Assembly (NCBI GenBank): GCA_958450365.1 | Contig: CAUEEP010000760.1 | Coordinates: 1,906,962-1,970,961, forward strand | Length of the DNA: 64,000 nt | Source of the DNA: Mesorhabditis belari | Lineage: Eukaryota; Nematoda; Chromadorea; Rhabditida; Rhabditidae | Reading direction: 5' to 3' | Shown here: positions 41,101 to 53,100 of the stretch, in pieces | Layout: every line of letters begins with the position of its first letter | How positions within the stretch are numbered: position 1 is the stretch's first letter | The notes under the pieces: generated by a model | Database searches by the model: none | What the model was told of the DNA's origin: nothing | Seen by the model: only the letters and a program-made list of their open reading frames with translations | Made by a program: the position numbers and the translations under genes

Positions 41101-44100
41101 TTGTTGAGTGGTGATGCAAAGTGACTAAAGAAAATAGGAATCAAAGAGCGATGAAACAAGAGTTTTATTCAAAAACTGATTTTTGCCTGCTTTTGTATTA
41201 AATTGTAAGATTATATTATATTATATATAAATATATATCTGTCGTAGCCGATTATGAATGAAATTTTTTGGCAAATCTTTCTAGTAGAGCAACCCTTTAA
41301 TGTATGAGGACAATATTATATCATCTTGTAGCTAATTGAATTCTGCGTCGATTGGTACCAAATTTGTGAGGTTAGGTTAAAAATTGCCGGCGCTACAACG
41401 TTTCATTCAAAATCGGCGGGACCCCCGTAGCCGATTATGAATGAGTGCGTCTAGGAGCGTCCAACCATTAAGTATTTAGTATCATTCAACGCAGAATCAT
41501 TAATAATTATTTTAAATTTTTAAAATTAGCAAGATTTGATAAAAAGAAAAAAAATTAGAGCAAAAAAAACTGTTTGTTCAAGAGGAAACTTTGAGGCCCC
41601 ATAATTTTTTTTCTTTTTATCCAATCTTTCTAATTTAAAAAATTTAACATAATTATTAATGATTCTGCGTTGAATGATACTAAATAATTAATGGTTGGAC
41701 GCTCCTAGACCCACTCATTCATAATCGGCTACGACATATATAAATATATATAAATAAATGTATTATATATAAATATTATATTGTAATATTGTAATATTGT
41801 AAATTATCTTATACTTTAGCTCGTCTACTAAGTTTTTCTGATTCTATCCTGTTAGTTTCTCACAAGTTAGTAAAGCTGGGTAATTCGGTTCAAAATAACT
41901 GCTCTACCTGGATTATATAAGGCTGTGGATTGCATAGCTAAGGCCTAAAATTAAGTTTTATTGTGAGGTTAGAACAAGAGAAGCTAATTTCAGTCTGCTA
42001 CGCAACCAAAAATCAGTTCGCCTCAAAGTAGCGGAATCTAAGCGAAACTTGATTATTATCTAAGCGATAACTTGATTATTTCACTATGTGAGGCCTTTTC
42101 AGCTTTTCAATTTGGTCTAATTTTACGCGGAAAGTCAAGTCAGTCAAAGTACCAACGTTGGCATAAAAGCTTCATGCACGGGTTTCAAAAACGGCTGACA
42201 AGGGGATGTCAACTGCCATTTGCCATTTGGCGTGGGCCAAATGACATGTGCCACGGGTTATTCGACGCAGAATTCAACGCCGATTCCGAATCTCCTTTCT
42301 GTTTCTGCTATGGAGCACTTTGTCAAAAGTTATAAGCATTGTCACCTTGACAGCAAGCACACTTTGACATTGATTACAAAATCGTTGATGAAATGGTGAA
42401 AGTGACACTGTCAAAGTGACAACGCTTATAACAGAGTGCTCCATAGCAGAAACGGAAAGCAGATTTGGAATCGGCGCTGAGTTCTGCATCAAATAACCAG
42501 TGGCAGATGCATAGTCCGAATGCCGATGCCGAGCCTGGTTCTAACGCTTTTGGAATGGTGATGAAAGTCTCGAGGATCATGAACACTCTCGTCAAGAATA
42601 TCGTGTCTACCTCAAGCGATAGACAACGATACTTTGAGGGCTGCAATGGAATCGGATCCATGTCAAACGACGCGTGAACTTGCTCAACAGTTTCTATGTT
42701 CAAATTCTACTATTGATGAGCATCTCCACGCCATTGGAAAGACGATTAGATGCGGGAAATGGCTTCCTTAAGCAGTGCAAACACTCGTTTATATCCGAAT
42801 AACCTAATATAAGTAAATCTTAAACAATTTTCCTTTATTTAGCAATAACAAGAAAGCTTTCCTTCTCATTTTGCTGTTCAGCTTTCCTCAAACGGAAATT
42901 GTTGTGTTTCCCAAGATGAATTCGATATTTCTCTTCGAATCTCCAGGTGCACTTTAGAGGATTTTAAAAACTCGAGCCCGTGGGAAACGAATGAAAAAAG
43001 AAAAGAAATAGAAAGAAAAGAAATACAGAAAGAGCCAGCAAATTACAAAAATATTCCAAAGTGGTGCTTGTGAATGTTTTTGGAAAAACATTTTTGAATT
43101 TAAGTAGAAAAGTGGGATGTTGAAAGAGGTAAAATGGGGTTTTTATCTAGAATTCTAAGAATTAAACGTCATTTTCAAGTAAATTGAGAAACAAATCCGA
43201 TTTCAAAGCTTATTTCAAAGCAAAGCAAAGCTAGGATTGCAAACAATTGTTTCTCCGGAAACTGGCTGTCAGCTATACACTTTCAAAGTTTCTTTAATTC
43301 AATTTATGGCCTCAAATTGAGCTCCACCCCTCCTTGTCCCTATGAAACGTTCCTTTCAGCAAAGTTTAGCTGTACAACATTGTACATCTTACAACATTGT
43401 ACATTTTACAACATTGTACATCTTACGACATTGTACATCTTACAACATTGTACATCTTACAACATTGTCCATCTTATAACATTGTCCATCTTATAACATT
43501 GTACATCTTACAACATTCTACACTACTAGACAATGAAATATCATATTTGAAAAAACACTTTCGCACTTTCGCGCGTCTGTAACTTCCCTTTTCTTTACCG
43601 TATTTCTAAATATTCATATTACCATTGTGTAGCCCTTGAAAAGAGCTTTTAGAAAATGTATAACACTAATAGTTTAAACTCAAAGACAAGGGAGTTGCAG
43701 ACGCGCGAAAGTGACGATCGTTTTTCAAATATGATATTTCTAGGTCCAGTACTGTACATCTTACAACATTGTACATTAAACTTTGAAAGTGTATAGCTGA
43801 CAGCCAGTTTCAGGAGAAACAATAGTTTGCAATCGTAGCTTTGCTTTGCTTTGCAATAAGCTTTGAAATCGGATTTGTTTACAACATTGTACATCTTACA
43901 ACATTGTACATCTTACAAAAATGTGCATCTGACAACATTGTCCATTTTGCAACATTATAAACTTCCCCTAGCAATTTCTTAAATAATATTTTGTATTTAC
44001 AATAAATCAAATGAAAGATAAACGAAATGAAAAGGAAAATTGGCTAAAAACACTCATAAATAAAGGATTAACTTTGCTTTCGAAGTGAAAAGTTTCCATT

Positions 44101-47100
44101 TGTGAATATTCAGGAAATTATTGCCGGGTTACCGGGCTAAATTAGCCGATCGAAAAAATTTCTCTTTGCAAAACAACGGAGAAAATCTCAATTTCTACCC
44201 GATGACGCAAATATCCACGAATGAGTCCAAAAATGGAGGCGAAAAAGAAGAGGAGGAGGCGAAAAAGAAGAGGAGGATGCAAAAAGGACTCATTTTCCCG
44301 TCTCTGCCTTTTTTTTGAGAGTTCTCCATTTTTTAGAGTTCTCCATTTTGGAGTCTCCTCACTTTTCCCTCCACTTCACACCTCTTCTCTTCAAAACAGT
44401 CAATGAGAAGGGATATAAATAGAAATGATTATGAAAATGGGAAATTTGACTTGTGTTCTTATTTTTTGGATTTGGGGAATCATTTGGATCATTTGGGGAA
44501 TCATCATTGTTGCTGAAAAAGTCCTTTCGTTCCTTTTTGTCTTTTCGTTTAAAACCAACAACACTAATTGATTCTCTGATAGTTTGTTTCATTCGAAATT
44601 TATTTCTACGGTTTGTTTCATTCTTTTTCTGCAAAATAGCATTAAAGGGTTAAAGCGTTAAAGCGTTAAAGCATTAAAACGGATTTAAAATGTCGGTTCT
44701 TGAGTAGTTTCTTGAACAAAATACTCGAATTTTGAAAGAATCCGGGTATTTTGAACCGATCGTCGCGCTTTGAAGGCTTATAACTTTGTCTAGAGATCAT
44801 ACTTTTGTTAACCTTTTATATCATTGTACAGGGGACATTTCAGGCTTTCAAATAATACCAAATAGAGCTTAATTGGATTTTTCATTTCCGTGCAAACCAG
44901 GCGACACGATACCCGAGTTGGATAGGCCTCATTTACTCAGCGTTGGCTCTGATTTGATTCTACTGAAGATTTTACTGCTGATTTTCTTCAGTAGAATCAA
45001 ATCAGCAAATAGAACAGAACTATTTGTCTGCAAAATAACATTAAAATGGGTTTGAAATGCCTTAGGTTTGAATTTTTTTGGAAATGCAAAGTCGGGTAGT
45101 CAAAAAAGAGCGACGACTTGATGATGCGGACAATTTACCTTTAGAAAAGAGACTTTAGACACACTTTAGCTAAGGAAACCTATTTTTGTGTCACTAGGTG
45201 AAAGATAGAGCACAAAAAGCACAAAATCGGATTGAATGCTTTAGGGCATTAAGTCCTATTCAAGCTGGTTCAAGCTGGTTCAAATTTTTCAACTCAAGCA
45301 GAATTCTATTGGAATTGGAATCCTATTTAGGCTCTAGTGTTTTTGTGATTGAATAAGACAATCAGATTCTAGAAAGACAATCAGCTTCTAGTTTTAAAAC
45401 TTACATCCAGCACAATCTGGACGACATTGCCCTTAAGCGATAGTGTTTCATGAGTAAGAATTTGAATAAAGAATAAAGAATTTAGAATCAAGAATAAAGA
45501 ATAAAGAATTTCGAATAAAAACAAAGTTTTAGTAAATCGATGAACTTACACCCTTTCCTAGACCAGTTTAAATCCTCTATTTATAGCTGTGAGAAATTCT
45601 GATCGCTTAATTATATTTGTAGCTAAATGGAAGCTGTGACGAAATCGTCCTGAGCTAAATTTTGACTTACAAATGCCAAATTTTAAATGAAAATTTTTTA
45701 TCTTTAAATAATTAGTTAATTTTTTGGAATTCAACCTTTTTATCTTTTTCTTTTTCTCCCTTTTTGAAAGTTAATTTAAAGTTGTGAGCTATTTAAAATT
45801 CTGGGTCTAAAGTGAGGAAATAATTGGTGAAAGACGAAAAATTGGAGAGGAAAAAAAATGAAAAGAAAGCAGATGACTTTCACAATAATTAGTTTAGTGG
45901 AAAAAGAAGTTCAAGAATTTCTGCGGGTTTTTAGTTCCAGTTTATTTGAGAGGTAAAGACAACAAAATAGTAGAGTGATTGGGGAAAAAAAACTTGGAAA
46001 TGGCTTACAAGAGGCTTACAAGTAGGAATGAGGCTTACAAGAGGCCTACAAGTAGGAATGAGGCTTACAAGAGGCTTACAAGTAGGAATGAGGCTTGGAA
46101 ATGGCTTACAAGAGGCTTACAATTAGGAATGAGGCTTACAAGAGGCCTCCAAGTAGGAATGAGGCTTACAAGAGGCTTACAAGAGGCTTACAAGAGGCCT
46201 CCAAGTAGGAATGAGGCTTACAATTAGGAATGAGGCTTACAAGAGGCCTCCAAGTAGGAATGAGGCTTGGAAATGGCTTACAAGAGGCTTACAATTAGGA
46301 ATGAGGCTTACAAGAGGCTTACAAGTAGGAATGAGGCTTACAAGAGGCTTACAAGTAGGAATGAGGCTTGGAAATGGCTTACAAGAGAAAGTCAACTGGA
46401 AATGCTGGTCAAGGCTTAGGCTTAGGTCAAGACTCACATGAACTATAAACTATTCGACGCAGAATTTCACGCTGATCATGATGCTGCTTTTCTTTTTTGC
46501 TACGGAGCACTATGTCAAAAGTTATATGCGTTCAAAGTTTTGTAAGGAGTTTCAAGAATCAAACCGCGACATTACAACCCTGTCTTCGGCCTCACGGTGG
46601 CCGAGAGGCCGAGCTGTCTGGTTCGAGTCCGGCAGCTGATTGCCTTTCCCCTTTAATGCCTTGAGCAGTTATTAGTAGTCTACCATTTGCTATACGACTC
46701 TTTGCGACAGACATAGAGAACACAAAAGGCAAATAGGAACACAAGAAAATACAAAAAAAGAACGTAGGACAATCAATCACTGGAGTCGAACTAGATAGCC
46801 GTCGTCTTACGTTCTAGCTCACTACCACCGCGCCACCGCTGCAACTGCCAAGCTCCGGGAAGACAGGGTTCTAATGTCGCAGTTTGATTTTTGAAAGCCC
46901 TTGATTGAATACGAACAACTTTCAAGTTACCTTAACAGTAATATGGTGCTAATACGGTTCTTTTTAGATCTAATACGGTTCCAATACGGTTCCAATACGG
47001 TTCTTTTTAGATCCAATACGGTTCCAATACGGTTCCAATACGGTTCTTTTTAGATCGAAGCCTTCGCTTAACAAGCCAGGTAGACTGAATTCTTAAAGCG

Positions 47101-50100
47101 CTTCGATTGACAGTAACTTCGATTGACAATAGTTCGATTGACAATGTTACCGCTAGAATTTTTTCTATCCTGACTTACTGTAGCTTAGTATTCAGCCAAT
47201 TAAATAAAGTTTTCCAATAGCAAGTTCAATTTTTCATCAAAACTTTTAGCAAAAGCCTGCTTCAACAAAAAAGTAAGCCAGAAAGAAGGACAGAAAGAAG
47301 GCTTTTATAAAAACGATTACAAGCATTGGCCTGTTTGCACTCAAAAGTGTACCTTGTTGGTTTGTTATTTTGCTTTATAGCAGTGAAAAATCAATTCCTC
47401 AAGGAGTACCTCCATTGACGTCAAAAAGGGAGGAGAGCTTTCTCATTGTTTCACCAATTTTTCTTCTCTTTTTTCCCAAATTCATTTGCAGAAAACACAA
47501 TGGATGGTGAGTCAACAAGAAGAGGTTTTTTCGCTTAAGAAGGAGAAGTAAAGCAAAAAGATTGTATTTGAAGTTATCTATTATCGAAGTTATTTTCTCT
47601 AATAGTAGTGCACCCTGAGCGTCGTCTGAATTGCTCGAAATCTCGAGAACCGCTTATCAGATACGGCAACTAGGTACGTAGGTCCGGACGACTGTAGGCA
47701 GGATGCGGAGGGCAAAATCTCAACTCTGTCCAGCTCTTTAAACTTGTCTTTGATCTTTTTGGCGGTTTGACGCTTAGCGTTGTCCTGTTGAAACCGAGCT
47801 CGCTTTCGTTTGACTAACCTGGGGAAAACTCGAAGCTCTTTTTCTTGCAAACTCATCTGGAATACAAAGATTAAGATTGGTAGCGTTTAGGCGTCGCCTA
47901 AACTGCTCGAAATCTCGAGAACCGCTTATCAGAACCTATCGATGTGGGGAAAGCTTCGGGGAAAGCTTGGGAACTGTAAAATAGTCACCAACTCGGCTTG
48001 GCCGGAGGGAGGGGGAGAGACATTACAATTAGAGAAAGTACAGAATACCGTATTCCCTCTAATAGTAGTGCACCATGAGCGTCATCTAAATTGCTCGAGA
48101 TCTCGAGAACCGCTTATCAGAACCTATCGATGTGCGGTCGGAAAATGTAGCTGACGATGAGATCTAGTGGGGGATTAGAGTGTTGAGCTTCTGCAAAAGC
48201 TTGGAAATCGTAAAATAGGCACCAACTCGGCTCGCCGGGGTGCACTACTATTAGAGAAAATACGGTAGTTGCAGTGTATTGCACGGTAGTTGCATTATCA
48301 AGCAAATGAATTAGTATTTTGTTTCTGATTCAGTCAATGAGCAAGGGTCTTCTAATTTCCTGTCTTTTAGAGAGAAATATTGCTGGAAATCATTGAAACA
48401 ACTAAACTTCAAAAAGCCAATAATGAAAATACCTTTAATGATAATGATAAACAGACAATAATCTCTTTAACAGTTGACGAATTTTCACAAATGCTATAGG
48501 AGACCTCAGAAATGCTTTAGCAAAGATTCTCAGGTTTCAGATTATCTTTTTAATATCTTCAATACCAAATAATTTATTCACTAGCAGTTCAACAAGAATT
48601 TATTCAACCAAAAAGCATTATTCTTACCGTTAGAGTCGCCAACTTCAATCAAAATGTCACTATCGTAGTTAATGCAAGAAAATCCAAGAAAAGCTACTGA
48701 TTAAGCAATAATCTCCTATATATAAAGCCGAAGAGACGTCTGTCCGTCTGTGCGCAGTCATTGGCAAAAAGGGGCGGCGCTTAGTTTGCACGGAAAACGT
48801 GGACTTGTAACACCAGTGGAAAACGCGTTTTCCACTGGTGTTTTCCGAGAGTTTTCACGCGAGTGTTTTCCACTGGTAATAATAATTCTCACTTCTTGGG
48901 CTGAAATCCATTTGTGAGAATTTCGCAAATGTGGTTTTTTCGCTATGAAACTTTGATAAAATTTTGCAAATATTGATTATTCTAAGGTAAATTTTTGCGT
49001 AGATTCCGAAAATCGTAGTTTCAGAGCGATTTCAGCACTCTATCATAAAGAAAAATAGCTTTGAAAATCAAAAATTTTGAGGATCCCATCTTGTGCGCGC
49101 TGAAATGCGTCAAAAAATGCCGTATTTCTAAATATTAATATTACCATTGTGTAGCCCTCGAAAAGAGCTTTCAGAAAATGTATAACACTAATAGTTTAAA
49201 CTGAAAGACAAGGGAGTTACAGACGCGCGAAAGTGACGATCGTTTTTCAAATATCATATTTCATTGTCCAGTACTTTAACAGGTATATTGGAAATGCGGT
49301 ATCTTCCCCCGCCCATCAATTTAACACAGAGGTTTCATTCTATTAGCTAGTATCACATTATTAGGAAAAATACGATATCTTTGATTCTCAGGCGAAAGAT
49401 TTGCTTGCTGTATTAAGGTTAGGATTGCAACAATTCACAAGCTTAGGTTTGCCTAAATGAACTCACTGTTGAGCGATACTTTCGGGAGTGGGTCCTGACT
49501 GTGAAACGGACAGTTCTCTCAATAATTTCCTTCCTCGATCAATTTGTCTTCCCGCCCATCCAATCGCCGCTCCATGTGCTGATCGAACTCTTTCATTGAT
49601 AGCCTCCATTCTCGATGAATCAGCGATGATTACTAATATAGTTTTAAAGTTTAGCTTTGAGAACATAATGAAATGTTGGCAAGGTAAGGAATTGAGATGA
49701 TCATAGATATTGAAAAAATGATCCTTAACTCTTAATAATTCAAGAAAGATCAGTTATCAGCAAGAACAAGCAAAAAATCCGATAAAAACAATGATACTTG
49801 CGTAATTAAACCGAATAATAAAAATAAAACAATAATATTAAAAAAGTAAAGAAAGAGGAGTTCTTACAGTACTGGACAATGAAATATGATATTTGAAAAA
49901 CGATCGTCACTTTCGCGCGTCTGTAACTCCCTTGTCTTTGAGTTTAAACTGTTAGTGTTATACATTTTCTGAAAGCTCTTTTCAAGGGCTACACAATGGT
50001 AATATTAATATTTAGAAATACGGTAAAGACAAGGGAGTTACAGACGCGCGAAAGTGCGAAAGTGTTTTTTCAAATATGATATTTCATTGTCCAGTAGTGT

Positions 50101-53100
50101 ACGTGCAATTTGATTCAGCAAAATGCTCAAAAACTTTGCAAGACTTTGAAATAACAGCTCAAGCTCAGAATAGAGCTAATTATGCTCAAGTTTTTGCGAT
50201 AAATCTGAACCTGACTCCAATTAGAACCATTTTCAAAAAAAAATCTCAAAATTTAGTGGCAATTTAGAGACAATTTAGAGACAATTTAGATGCAATTTAG
50301 AGACAATTTAGAGAGAATTTAGAGGCAATTTATTAGAAAAGATTTGAAATAGATCTTAGATCAGCTTCAAAAAGGTTTCTGAAACGTTTGGTGTGGCTAT
50401 TTTTGTTTGGTTTCCTGAAACGGGTGCCTGGAAACGTTGTGCATAAAAAACAATCATTTCCGATGCTTTCAAAGCGGTCTTTTTTTGTTTTTGAATGAAA
50501 ATATGAAACAATGAAATATGGGAACTCGAAAATTCTTGTAACAAAAGTGAAAGTTTTTTTGGATTTTGGATTTTGGATGTTTAACGTTCCTCATCAAGAA
50601 CAAATTTCATCTTTAAAGTCGAACTAAATCGAATTCTGAAGAAAAAATGGCAGATTGTGGGGTCCTTTCTAGGCTAGTTACTAAAAGATTTATAGCCAAA
50701 AATCTCTGTTTAGGGAGATCTGGGCAAAGGAGGACATAGAGGATTCTTCTCCGAGACACAACGAGAGTTTTCCCCCTCCTTTTTGCCCACACTCTTCTAA
50801 GGTCCAAAGATCAATAGGCGGCTTTTCTGCTGTGGTCTGCACAAAAACCCATCAAGGCCACAAATTATTTAAATTCGAATGTGCTTGAAGGAAGATTTTA
50901 TGTGGATAAGGCAATTTTGAAAGAATCCGGGTATTTTGAACGGATCGTCGCGCTTTGAAGGCTTATAACTTTGTCTAAAGCCAATACCTTTGTCAACTTT
51001 TTATGTCAGTGTACAGAGGACATTTCAGGCTTTCAAATGATACTAAAAACATTTTGATTGGATAATAGAGTCCAAAAAAATCAGAGCCAACCAGTTTCCA
51101 GGTATTTTGGAAAAATCCGGGTATTTTGAAAGGGTCGAGATTTTGAAGGCTTATAACTTTGCTTAGAGATCATATTTTTTTTAAATCTTTATATTAGTGT
51201 GCGGAGGACATTTTAGGCTTTCAAATGATACCAAATAGAGCTTGACTGGATTTCTCATTCCCATGCAAGCCAGGCGACACAACATCCGAGTTAGATAGGC
51301 CTCATTTGCTCAGAGTTGGCTCTGATTTTCTTGGGCTGGATTATCCAAACAAACTCTATTTGGTATCATTTGAAAGCCTGAAATGTCATCTATACAATGA
51401 TATAAAAAGTTAACAAAAATATTATTTCTAGACAAAGTTATAGGTCTTCAAAGCGTGATGACCCGTTCTGATCCGTGACGGCCCGACGACCCGTGACTAG
51501 ATTATTAGATTATTTAGATAGGTTAATTGGTGAATTTGTTCTTTTAAACGGAAGTATGAAAAGGTATAAAAAGAATTTCTGGATAGCCTAATAAAATCTA
51601 ACACTTAAGAAAAGAACATTGCTTTCATTACTCCAGGAAAAAAACTAATTTAATGTTCAAAGAAAAAAAAATGTCTTTTTCTTTTCACTCACCCGAGGTC
51701 CGGAGATCAATACCCCGTCTCTCTGCACTGCCTTTTTTGCCTTTTTCTTTTTTCTTTTCTCCAAAGTAGCTTACACGGGCTAATATTTCGTTTGACTATT
51801 TTTGGAAAAGAAGTAATTAGATGAGCATGGCTCTTGCGAAGATCCTAGGCCTTGTAGTTGCTTGCACTGGATAATATTAAATCTCATAGTTTGCAGAAGT
51901 TAAAGAGTTGAATAGAAAGAAGAATACTAGAAAGAAGAATACTAAAAAAAAAAGAATAAAAAGATCAAGACCTTTAATAAACTAGAAGAGTTTATCCAGT
52001 AGAAATTTGAAATCGAGATGTGGGTAAACGGAAAGAGAACGCTAACTTCTCTTGCACAAATTCAATTTGCTTGGAGAAGGACGAGTGAAACTAGAACTAG
52101 AACGGCAGATAGGTAAACTAGAAATTGTTGAAATGTTTAAATGTTAAAATGCTGAAATGCTGAAATTGTGATTGTTGAATTTACAATAAAAGTTAAATCA
52201 ATTAGAAGTTTGGAAGTTTTAAAGTAAAAATGTTTTCTTGGAACAACAGGAAAGGTTGTAATGCAGGGAAAGGCTGAAATCTTTAATTTAGCCAAATCGT
52301 AAACATAATTCAGATAATATACTTGCAAATTGAAATATCTAAAGTCAAACATGATAGAATGAATTGATTTGAATGAACAAAATTGAGAGTTTAGCCACAA
52401 GAAGAACCCAGAGCTAAAAAGAGATCAGATAAATACTTATTTACTTATTGCTTACTACTTATTCAATAGAGATTCTCAAAGCGTGAAAACGGAAAGACAA
52501 GGAAAAGGAAAGGGAAGGAGCTCAAAAGCTTGAAGAAGAGGAAACGGATATTGTTGTGCGTCGGGGTTGGGGAGTTGAGGGGACAGAAGAGACGGAAGAC
52601 CGAGGCTAAAGGGGGCGCCGTTAGGCCTCGTCGATGTATCGGACTAGGCAAAAAATAAGGCCCTTTTTCTGGAAACCCTCCACAAAAGATTGAAGAGAAG
52701 GATGAATGAAGAGAAAAAGAAAATCGAGAACAAGTCACACGCATTCATCCTCTTTTTTCAAAAAGGGAAGAGAAGCCGCGAAAGCTAGCAGATTACTGGA
52801 TCTTGCTGAGGAAATGAGAAAAGAGGAAAAAGAAATTAGAAAAGAAGATGAGTAAGACCAGATTAGATTATGTAAAAATAATAGGAATATGCAAGTATTA
52901 GATTGGCAAGAAAGTTGGTAAGAAAGTTGACAAGAAAGTTGGCAAAAGTTTTTGAACTTTAAAATGCAAAAAGAAGATAGCTGTGTGTTCGCTGTGAGGG
53001 AGCACAATCGCGCTCGATCTGGCATAAGACGCCCGCTGATATACTTCCTTTTTCACCCGTCAAATTGGAAGCGTCCATTTTGGGCCATCCGGTAACCAAT

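Larger units (their letters stand above)
43194..43880. mobile_element. Foldback element disrupted by satellite and a Tc1-like MITE
   Basis: 43194-43294 (AAATCCGATTTCAAAGCTTA ... CACTTTCAAAGTTT) is the reverse complement of about 43783-43880. Between the arms lie an ACAACATTGTACATCTT satellite and the MITE at 43519-43756. A nested insertion history is implied. Confidence 0.75.
37732..45404. other. Long intron of the UNC-13-like gene
   Basis: 7.7 kb with no coding segment I can support. It holds a TGAGATCACTGGTGTTAAGT tandem (37855-37965), MITEs, a 20-bp satellite and several foldback structures listed separately. Open frames are repeat-derived or short. The intron assignment depends on the upstream exons being real. 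Confidence 0.5.

Noticed and set aside
42072..42703. Overlapping frames of 70-109 codons
   Set aside because: They fall in a foldback element; both strands are open because the arms are inverted copies.
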